A DNA stretch of 64,000 bases from Adiantum capillus-veneris (Eukaryota; Streptophyta; Polypodiopsida; Polypodiales; Pteridaceae), in NCBI GenBank assembly GCA_014529385.2, contig CM043969.1, positions 13,165,946-13,229,945 on the forward strand, read 5' to 3'. The notes below the pieces were generated by a model. That model ran no database searches, was not told where the DNA came from, and worked only from the letters and a program-made list of their open reading frames with translations. This document shows, in pieces, positions 55,467 to 64,000 of this stretch (positions are counted from its first letter, which is position 1; each line of letters begins with the position of its first letter). Position numbers and translations under genes: made by a program.

Positions 55467-57500
55467 ATGAACCTTAGATCTGGTCGTGTACTAGGAAATC
55501 AAGGAATATTTGGAGAAACCTCCAGTAGAGTATCCACCAAAGACAGCGCGAATCAAGGCAATTCCTTGCACACAATCCTTGAAGAAGTCTTAGACACTTT
55601 TTCAGATTCAACATCTGAAATGTCTTCTTACTCGACTCACTCAAAAACTGGAACGACAATGCGCTATAAGCATATACTCTCTTTTTATAAGACTAACCGC
55701 CATGGAGCCCAGGTTTACTTGGATCCTAATGGGGAGTATGCTATTCGCATTGATGACCATGGTATTGAGTTCGAAGAAGAGATTAGGGCAAACAAACAAG
55801 GAAAAATGTACATGGACAAAAAAGAAACTCAGTATGTACAAACCCTGATGTGATAGACAAATGGGGGTTAGAAGTAAACACCATAATCCTAGATATGTCA
55901 GCAAAAGAAGGACCACCAACTTTAGAATTCGAGGGATACGATCAAGTAGATTTGAAGCCTTTGAAATGGCTTAGTACAGATAATCCTAGGATCGGAGTCT
56001 ATTGCTGGGAGGATAGAAATGTAAAAGATCTTCTGTGGACTTCGCATGCCAAATCAGGATAACTAACGGCCATGGAGATCATCTATATCTTCAAGATAAA
56101 AAATAAGGGATCATCAGACCTACCAACCTACCTGTTTAGGGATTCTTATAACAATAAGTTTGTTATGATGACTCCTGAGGAGGTAGAACAAACCAAATAC
56201 CAAGGGTATTCTATAAGGGATTGGATATTCGGACAAGGGCCAGAAACCATTCCAAGAGATGAACACCGTGAGAGATCATCTGAGAGTAATGTTAAGAAAC
56301 CAAAAACCATCTCATCATGAAGAAAACTGGGTGATACTAAGGCCAGTTTGGGGCTACATGAGTTCTATTTTCAACAGATTGGTTTGAAGGACTCAAAACA
56401 GGACCAAGTGCCAGGAGACCGGGAGTTGAACCAAATAGACACGTCAGACTAACCGATTTTCAGAAATGGGTCAAAAAATACAATGGATCAGGGGATCCAT
56501 ATGACCACTTAGCAAGCTTTAATCAAGTGCTAAGAGCAAAACATATATTTGATTTCCATACTCAATTCGAGGGGTTTGGAATGATATTAGAAGGAAAAGC
56601 ATTGACATGGTTCCAAAACATTCCACCAAGGTCAATCATGGACTTGAACACATTAGCTCAAAGATTTTTAGTTGATTGTTCCAAAACGGAGATCAAACAT
56701 AATAAGGTAACTCAAATCTACAGCTTTAAATAGAAACGGTGAGTCTGTTAGGGATTGTGTAGCTCGAATGAAACAATACATTGCCAGATGCCCAGGGCTA
56801 GAGATACCTGCAGAAGAACAACTTGTATATTTGTTTCCAGAGGGACTGCTGAACAAAGAACTTCATGCTATACTCTATAGTAAAAAGGATGCAACCCTAG
56901 AAGAGTGTGTGTCAGATGCTATTATATATGTCCCTAAGGATAACCAAAGCGAGAAAACAACATCCAATAAACCAACACAAGTGGGAACGGCTATTGCAGC
57001 ACCACTTTCAGCCATAGAAGATATGCTCAAAAGGATGAACTACATGATGAACAACATGCAAAAACCACCTATGAGGGGACCATGACAAGAGATACCTCAA
57101 CATGGACAAACAATTAGGCTACAAAAATGGTGTGCAATTGAGGGTAAATGGAGCAACCATGAGACCCACGAGTGCTACTTCCAACCAAAGTATGATGGGA
57201 ATTTTCAGTACGTGCCTATGAGGCCACAAGGACAACCCATGTAGAAATATCAGCCTAATATGGTCCAAGCTCAAAGACCACCAATGGGTATGGAAAGACC
57301 TGAACCTGTGTTGGGTCAACAATCTCCGTACCCAGGACATAATGTAGTGCCTGTAAAGTACATGCACTTCAAAGGAGGAATACATGAACAAGCATTAGTG
57401 CCTGTTACATTCTATATGGAGCCTAGTCCATCTACAGTGATGGTAGAAGGAGATTGGTATAATTCACATCTGCCACGAATGGAAGAAATTGTGACTTATG
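55467..57500 (+). pseudogene. gag of unit B
   Basis: Opens MNLRSGRVLGNQGIFGETSS, a start shared with ORF1 of element N. The retrotransposon Gag domain is at about 56450-56730 (GSGDPYDHLASFNQVLRAK; GMILEGKALTWFQNIPP). It continues with KQYIARCPGLEIPAEEQLVY and, near 57010, a Met- and Asn-rich stretch. Fossil with several breaks. Confidence 0.75.
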
Positions 57501-57543
57501 CTCCACCAGAGCTCGCACCAATGTATTATGTAGCAGACCTCCC

Positions 57544-57909
57544 ATGATTAGGCCCATGATTAAGCCAAGAACAGGAAACTGTCACAACTGTGGTGCAAAT
57601 GATCATTGGAAAAATGAATGTCCACAGCCTGACAAAAACCTCAAGCCAGTTGAAGCCTATTGCATACAATGTTGCAAAAAGCAAGGACACTGTTCGGAAG
57701 ATTGTCCTAAAAATCCTTTAAACAAGGGTAAAACAGTAGTAAACGTAGTCCAAGTGATACCTAGTAGCTCATCAGAGAGTGAACCGATTGTTCCAATCAA
57801 GGTAATCACTAGAGCCCATGCTAAGAAAAAGAAACACAACTCCTTTGATGATTCAAAAAATACAAAAGTTTCTTCTCAAAGGATCAAAAGAAGCAGAAGC
57901 AAAATATAA
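57544..57909 (+). pseudogene. Double zinc-knuckle (nucleocapsid) region of unit B
   Basis: First knuckle CHNCGANDHWKNEC has canonical CX2CX4HX4C spacing. The second, CIQCCKKQGHCSEDC, has CX2CX5HX4C spacing. A basic C-terminal stretch (RAHAKKKKHN, RIKRSRSK) follows. Nucleocapsid knuckles bind element RNA. Confidence 0.75.
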
Positions 57910-58822
57910 ACAAAAACAACGGGTTGAAATTGAGGAGAAAGCCAAAAAGCTATTCAAGGAAAAGGTTAAAGAAACTGGAAGTGAAATCAAGGAAACAACC
58001 GTGAAATCTGGAGGATCCATTTTGGTTGATAAAATTTTTGAGCCTATTAATGCAGCCTTGGAAGCCTACTAAGCAGAACTTAAAGCAGGTCAAAACATGG
58101 AAAACAAATGGAAAAACTATCCTTCTCCAGATATGGAAGCAGCTAAGCTGGAAGCTTATCAAAATTTGGTAAGAATCACGCAAGAAATGCTAGAAAAACA
58201 AAAACCCAAGCTTGAAAGTATCACAAAACCTGAAGAGCTTGTGGTAAGAGACACTAAAGAAAAACCCAATGTAGTGGCAGAACCCCACTTTGAAACAAAA
58301 GAACCAGAACTTATAGTGCCGGACAATGAAGATGCCTTAGACGGAATTCCATTTGTAGAGGAAGACTGGCCAAGACACTTATGGAAAAAAGTTAGAGAGA
58401 TCAATGATGGAAGCCTAACTCTAAAGTCAGTTCCTATAGAGGAAGTTTGGTTGGATAACCTACCTTCTGATATGAATATGGATGTAAAATCCTTGTATGG
58501 GGATTGAGGATGTGAAGCTTCAGGAATGTCGAAACCATTGACCTTGAAAACATTACCCTCTTACTTGGGAGATAACAAAGATAAATCCATAATGTGTAAG
58601 ACCACTCAAGTAAAAAGAGCTGAACACACCCTGAAAGTAGACAACATTCATTTAATCATGTCTACACCCATCCAATGCACTCTTACCTTGGGAGAACTAT
58701 TAAAACTCACACCATATTTATGGAATGATCTATAGAAAACCCTAGAGAAGATGGGGATAACGGGGCTAATCTCAAAAAAAATGAAAAATGAAATAGACAA
58801 CAAAGAGATTTAATTTGTTCCA

Positions 58823-59160
58823 ATGAGAAAAGTTGGAGAATATTACAAAGGGGAAGAAGGAAACACCACCCTTCCAGTGAAATATAATGACATTGAAACC
58901 ATGGAAATATTGGATAGTGGAGCATGCATAGCCATAGCCACGAAAGCAATATGGGAATCCTGGGGACAACCAGCCATTAGACAAACTCGAATGAAATTGA
59001 AATTGGCTGACGGACACATTGAGAGACCATTAGGACTGCTTGAAAAAGTGATAGTCAATTCCTGTGGAATTGAATAGCAACATACTTTTTCCATAGTAGA
59101 CTTTGGAAAAAAACTCAATTATGAAATCATATTGAAAAGACCTTTCATGCGACACGTACA
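58823..59160 (+). pseudogene. Protease region of unit B
   Basis: Retropepsin-like active-site segment EILDSGACIAIATKAIW near 58905, followed by KLADGHIERPLG and, near 59125, an ILKRPF end segment corresponding to the usual ILGRPF. Fossil. Confidence 0.7.
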
Positions 59161-59425
59161 ACTTATCCAAGATTGGGGAAACAATTATCTGTACTTGAAG
59201 CAAGTGGGATTTATAACAAGGGTAAATATAAAAGATCACACTTATAGAGATGTCTTGAAAACACCTATACAAGAGTTTGATTCAGTCTCTTCGGCTGAAC
59301 CTAAGCTTCCATCCTGGTTAAACAAAGATACTCCTATTTGGATACGTGGAGCTTCAGAAAATGGGAGTTTAAAACGAGAAGAATGTATCCTAGAAAGGGA
59401 TTGCACAGATGAAGCCTATGTACCT

Positions 59426-59761
59426 GAACCCTTTCCAAAGCATTTGTTTGAGACATTTGAGTTGACTCAAATTTTAGCGAGTATGGATGTATGTGTGAAT
59501 ACGCCTATGCCTACTCAATTTTGCAATGAGGATGGCTACGACATAATTCCCATCCAAATGATTTCAACCCTCAACATTGAAGATGAAGATGAGGAACCCT
59601 TTCCAAAGCATTTGTTTGAGCCATTTGAGTGGACTCAAATTTTAGCGAGTATGGATGTATGTGTGAATACGCGTATGCCTACTCAATTTTGCAATGAGGA
59701 TGGCTACGACATAATTCCCATCCAAATGATTTCAACCCTCAACATTGAAGATGAAGATGAG
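59426..59761 (+). repeat. 168-bp tandem duplication in unit B pol
   Basis: Two head-to-tail copies (59426-59593 and 59594-59761) that differ at only a few bases. 168 is divisible by three, so the surrounding 264-codon open stretch (59132-59926) reads through both. It encodes an acidic 56-residue module containing LASMDVCVNT and ISTLNIEDEDE. Confidence 0.9.
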
Positions 59762-60545
59762 GAACCCAAGGACTTGATGAAATCTCAACAAATCTTTTCA
59801 AACCTCTACTACGAGTCAACAGATGAGCCAGATGAACACTTAGCTACCTTAGAAGATTCGGGGTCAGAAAAAGAACATATGAGAGCTAAGCTACTCCTTA
59901 AAAGAAGGGGAGGAAAAGGTTTTTGACTTTCCTAACCAGAAATCAAGAAGACAAAAATGGTATAGGAAAAAAAGAGACACCAGAAACATGAAAACACGAC
60001 CTATGCCATCAGTCTCCAGTAGAACACAATTCCTGATGCAGATAGATGCAAATGATTGTGTCAAGGACAAAATCGCTGACAGATATCCTTCAAACAAAAA
60101 TCTAGAAATGTCTAAAACGTCGAGAAAATCAAGGAAGGATACTCAAGCAAACCAACAGGATAAGAAGTCAATCAAGACACGAGTTGAGCGAAAAAAGAAA
60201 TATCAAAAGGAGATATACACGACTGAAATGGAAACCACGGAAGAGGTTAGGATGTAATGAGTATTCGATCCCATTAAAAAAAGTATACTCTCCAAGATAA
60301 AAAAATCATTATCGAACAACCTGTTAGGGAACTAAGAAAACAGGGCGAGTCCTATGAAGGGCCTAAAAAGGCTAAAAAGATAGACCTGGTTGAACCAGGA
60401 GAAGAGCCTAGACCTGCTTACATTGTAAACGACCTAACAGAGAAAGAAGAAGAGCTCTTGCTAAGCTTGCTAAAAGAATACCGAGATATCTTCTTACAAG
60501 GATCTCAAGGGTGTTGATCCGGAAATTTGTCAACATACCATACCC

Positions 60546-61380
60546 ATGAGAGATGATGCGAAACCAAGTAGACAGAGGCCATACACGTATAATCAAACAT
60601 TTTCCAGGAAGATAAAAGAAGAGATTGAAAAACTAAAGGAAGCTAAATTCATTTACGAAATTGAACACACAGATTGGGTGTCTCCAATTGTGGTAGTACC
60701 CAAGAAGAATGGAAAATTACGAGTGTGTGTCAATCTCAAAAAAGTGAATGCAGCTATCATTAGAGACAACTTTCCTCTTCCAATCACTGAGCATGTTTTA
60801 GAATGAGTTGCAGGAAAAGAAGCTTACAGCTTCTTAGATGGATTTTCGGGATACAATCAACTTTTGGTTGACCCAAAAGATCAGCATAAAATTGCTTTTG
60901 CAACAGAATGAGGTAGATTTGCCTATGGGGTTATGCCGTTTGGGTTAACTAATGCTACAGCCACATTTAAAAGGTTTATGAGCCATGATTTTAAAGAATA
61001 TCTTAGGAATTTCTTAGAAGTATATATAGATGATCTATGCGTACATTCATCAATCCGGGATGATCATTTTGAACACCTCAAAAAGGTATTCGAAAAATGT
61101 AGACTTTATAGGATTTGCTTAAATCCTGATCAATGCACATCCATGAGTAGACAAGGAAAATTTCTTGGACCTATAGTGTCTAAAAATGGCATAGCTACTA
61201 ATGTTGAAAAAATTCATTTCATTGCTGATTTGCCTAGACCAACAACAGTCAAGGGGGTACAAGCCTTCATGGGGCATTGTGGACATTACAGACGGTTCAT
61301 CTTCATGTACGCTATAATTGCAAAACCCATGTATAGCTTGATTACACACTTTGAGGGGACCAAGGCATGTGAAGAATCCT
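60546..61380 (+). pseudogene. Reverse transcriptase of unit B
   Basis: RT segments in order: IKEEIEKLKEAKFIYEIEHT, WVSPIVVVPKKNGKLRVCV, FSGYNQLLVDPKDQHKIAF, VMPFGLTNATATFKRFM, catalytic VYIDDLCVHSS near 61020, then GKFLGPIVSKNGI and a connection segment (GVQAFMGHCGHYRRFI). Ty3/gypsy type. Fossil. Confidence 0.85.
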
Positions 61381-61560
61381 TCATGAAGCTTAAGCAAGCT
61401 CTCACCTTAGCTCCAATATTGAAAGCACCAGATTGGAATAAGATATTCCACATACATGTAGATGCTTCCAATTTTGCTATCGGTTGTATAATAGCTCAAC
61501 CAAGAGACGGAAAAATTGACTTTCCTATTTCTTATGCTAGTCCACAGTTGAACATGGCGG
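61380..61560 (+). pseudogene. RNase H start of unit B
   Basis: KLKQALTLAPILKAPDW followed by FHIHVDASNFAIGCIIAQ and ISYASPQLN, the start of the gypsy RNase H. It is interrupted at 61560 by the LTR of element F. Confidence 0.8.
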
Positions 61561-61759
61561 TGTCGCGAAATTTGTGGTCTTGCTAAGAAAGCACCGAGGT
61601 CTTACTGTGAGACTTTGTGAGAGAACTCCAAAAAACTATATGAAGGAGTTAAACCATAGATGTCATGAAGTCTAGGGTTTGGAAGTAAGTGCAATCAAAG
61701 AAGTCCCACTCTTTCTCCCTTGCACTCACACACTCAAAGACAGAACATAGAAGAGAATA

Positions 61760-62187
61760 TCAAAACAACACAAAGATAAAAACATCAAGGCTATTGTCAT
61801 ATCGTATCATGGGTAATATGAAAGGGTTAATAGATGAGTTAATGGCGTTCAATCTTTGCCGACCAAACAGGCTATGAATTGTTCGTTGGAATTGTAGTTT
61901 TGTGCTTACCATAATATATATGTTTTGTCTAGTGATTGGGATAAATTGTGTGTACAAATCCTCTTGGTTGATAGTAAGATAACTATACTTACGTCAAAAG
62001 AAAAGTGATAGTCTATAAGAGGTAGTATGATGGGATCCGGTGAAAGAAGTATTTCATTGAGCCTTTTTGGGCCAAAGAGAAACACTATACGTTGTTGAAA
62101 GTGTATTTTACGGCTAATCCATACATTAATTTTAATAGATCGCACAAAGTGGAAGCGATAGAAATTCTTAACATGTGGATTATTCAT
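61760..62187 (-). repeat. Two tandem copies of a conserved motif in the F LTR
   Basis: Open stretches 61906-62187 (SRKIHFQQRIVFLFGPKRL ... FSFDVSI) and 61760-61957 (LQFQRTIHSLFGRQRLNAI ... NSLDVFIFVLF) resemble each other and 30223-30465 in element D. Whether the motif is translated or acts as DNA or RNA is unknown. Confidence 0.6.
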
Positions 62188-62745
62188 CTAAGATAGTATG
62201 TGAGAAATGTAGATATGAGAGAAGTGAAGAGAAGAGAATTTCCCTCCTAAGCCCTATTCTTGCTCGTGGGCAATAAGGATACTGCGGGGAGAGATATACA
62301 TGTAGCAAGGAGAACCTAGAATTTGTAGAGAGAATGAATTTCTAAGAGTGAGAGAAATAGGTTTGTTTAGAGAAGGAAATGAAATTAGAGATATATGTTG
62401 GATTAGAGATATAAGATTAGAGAGATGAAAAATAAAACAATAAGAAACCAACAAAATATCAAAGTAGAGCACATCTTACTTGACAAACCTTTCGGAACCA
62501 TTTTTGATGGAGAGAGAAGAAGAGGGAAGACTTCAACTTTGGTTGATACACCAAGTTTAAGACCTTCTTTGATTAGAGTTGATATTCCAAGGATAGCTTA
62601 CAAGAATGGCTAGTCTTTCTCTAGGAGAAAGTGTAGGTTTAGGCTTATGTTAATGGCTAAGTACAATTAGGCATTACTACACTCACTCCCTCATGAATTC
62701 CTCTCATGAATGGATTGAATGGTTTTCAAGGAAGAAGAGGTCCCC

Positions 62746-62752
62746 TTTTATA
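62746..62752 (-). promoter_or_regulatory. TATA box of the F LTR
   Basis: Minus strand CTTATAAAAGGGG, correctly placed inside the LTR upstream of the duplicated motif. Confidence 0.6.
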
Positions 62753-63572
62753 AGTGAAGGGAATCCCTAAGGGTTTACACAAGAAGAGAGAAGCCAGTGT
62801 GAACAGAAACTAAAAAAGTTTGAAATGAGCTGTCCCTGCATGATGTGGGAAGACTGGGGTCTAGTGTTTTCATAATATCTCCTCAACCGTGGCTCCAAAT
62901 AAAAAAGTAAAAATATGGGTAGAAAATTCACCTCATAATCTACGACTACCATTTTATATACTTTTTCCAATTCAGATTGGAACCATGTGTGAAAAAATCA
63001 TCAAAATAGGGTACAGTTTTGGCAGCAAAAGTCTTCTTGTGTTCCCTTTATACTAGACTTTCATTTGATTCCAAAGGACACTTCATGCAATATGAAAGCA
63101 TGACATTGCTTCTTGACAATTTTTTATAATCATGCTTGCAATAATACATTAAAATAGGGGTATCTTTTAAAATCATGCAAGCTAGTGTCGGACTAGGATT
63201 TGATTCCTTCCTAGTAGCTATTAAAAGAAGTATAAGAAAAATATGAAAAATACATAGAATATATAAAAAATGGAGGTTACCCTAGATATAGGATCTAGCT
63301 AGGGTGTGAGATAATAATGAGATAGTAGAAAGAAAGAATCAATGCTTTTTGCCCCAAGTTAAAGAGATGGAATTATTGACGCTTTTTCCATAGTACTTTT
63401 TGATGGTAAAGTAAAAATATGCTACCCTTGAGAGAATATGATGAGATAGAAAGCTTATTATTATACTTAGATATGCATATGTGCATTATAGGAAATATCA
63501 ATATGTATCTAAAAATTTGCAAGATAGATCTTGTAGCATGCTTTCCCACTATGTACGTGTCACAGCATGACA

Positions 63573-63588
63573 TCCACCCCCTCTAAAC
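63573..63588 (-). promoter_or_regulatory. Polypurine tract of element F
   Basis: Minus strand GTTTAGAGGGGGTGGA, immediately before the TGTCATGC LTR start. Confidence 0.75.
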
Positions 63589-63627
63589 CTGCACATCCTC
63601 CGGTATGTGCCACATTTTCTTCTTGTA

Positions 63628-64000
63628 AGATCAGCCCTCTTGTACATCTTTCTTATTTTCATCTTCACTTGCAAATTCCAATGCTTCATCTTCACTTTGA
63701 TTATCACCTGTGTTTTCTTCTTCCTCAGCATCTTCCGGATCACTGTCTCCTCTTCTCTTAAAAATTTTGATCTGTTTTCCTGCAATGGGAATCTTTACTT
63801 CTATACCATCTAGTTCAGACAAGCTGTAAGTATAATTTTTCATGCACATGCTTTACAACATATGGTCCAAACCATGTTTTTGAGAACTTACGCATGACTG
63901 TGTGTTGGTCATCAAGGCTACTATCATGCATTAAAACCCAGTCACCTTTGTCAATTGCTTTGCTCTTGACCTGATGTCACTTATCAAAGCAGTCCTTGTT
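63628..64000 (-). pseudogene. Integrase C-terminal end of element F
   Basis: Minus strand: KGDWVLMHDSSLDDQHTVMR and FSKTWFGPYVVKHVHEKL match the GDWVLLxxxxxxxxxxKxxxxWxGPYxV pattern of plant gypsy integrase tails. Then come LSELDGIEVKIPIAGKQI and a strongly acidic end (DPEDAEEEENTGDNQSEDEA). It is cut by the window edge. Fossil. Confidence 0.7.

Larger units (their letters stand above)
52986..61560 (+). mobile_element. Ty3/gypsy unit B, cut on the right by element F
   Basis: LTR-like repeat 52986-53489, primer site variant 53492-53509, about 2 kb of repeat-bearing leader, gag 55467-57500, zinc knuckles 57544-57730, protease 58823-59160, linker with a 168-bp duplication, RT and RNase H 60546-61560. 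Integrase is not in the window because element F starts at 61561. Degraded, with about ten or more breaks. Confidence 0.8.
61561..63572 (-). repeat. Element F 3' LTR
   Basis: 2012 bp. On the minus strand it starts TGTCATGCTG after the polypurine tract and ends TTTCGCGACA at the junction with unit B, giving matched TGTC...GACA edges. A TATA box (TATAAAA, minus) is at 62746-62752. Downstream of it lie two tandem copies of a motif also found in element D. Confidence 0.75.
61561..64000 (-). mobile_element. Ty3/gypsy element F, 3' part, minus strand
   Basis: Minus strand: integrase C-terminus from the window edge to about 63628, polypurine tract 63573-63588, and 3' LTR 61561-63572. It is inserted in the RNase H region of unit B; its 5' part lies outside the window. 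The part seen has one or two breaks. Confidence 0.75.

Overview
This window looks like a piece of a large, repeat-rich land-plant nuclear genome. The evidence is the make-up of its mobile DNA: Ty1/copia elements primed by initiator tRNA-Met (TGGTATCAGAGC-type sites), a Ty3/gypsy chromovirus with a chromodomain remnant, and Ty3/gypsy elements with the TGGCGCCGTTGCCGGGGA primer site seen in plant Athila/Tat-type lineages. I cannot place it more precisely within land plants. I recognise no intact cellular gene, rRNA, tRNA or CRISPR array in 64 kb. All LTR elements are treated here as fossils.

Layout. 1-1958: 3' end and LTR of an element that starts outside the window. 2394-21657: a chromovirus in the order LTR - internal - LTR - internal (a tandem sharing its middle LTR). 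The first internal copy carries a 1.58-kb insertion (4539-6117). The second is split by a young element with no reverse transcriptase (15063-20739, duplicated site ACAAG) that encodes a protease-bearing protein and a second ORF of unknown function. 21658-23473 and 34180-34980: two halves of an unclassified gene-like sequence, separated by a copia element (23479-34174, duplicated site GAAGG). That copia holds a 1.3-kb inverted-repeat DNA element (25783-27103) and a gag-only LTR element on the minus strand (27345-32232).

36084-36545: a small gypsy RT relic. 36645-46562: a copia relic split by another copia (37156-46021), which is itself split by the best-preserved element of the window, a minus-strand copia (40151-45287, duplicated site AAATA). 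46732-46995: left end of another member of that copia family. 46996-48060: nothing recognised. 48060-61560: two tandem gypsy units with long leaders made of about 280-bp repeats, each carrying a 20-22-bp palindrome; the second has gag, protease, RT and RNase H. 61561-64000: 3' LTR and integrase tail of a minus-strand gypsy element inserted into it.

The least explained items are the two-ORF element with no polymerase, the palindrome-bearing leader repeats, and a short motif shared by the transcribed leader of the gag-only element and the LTR of the last gypsy element.
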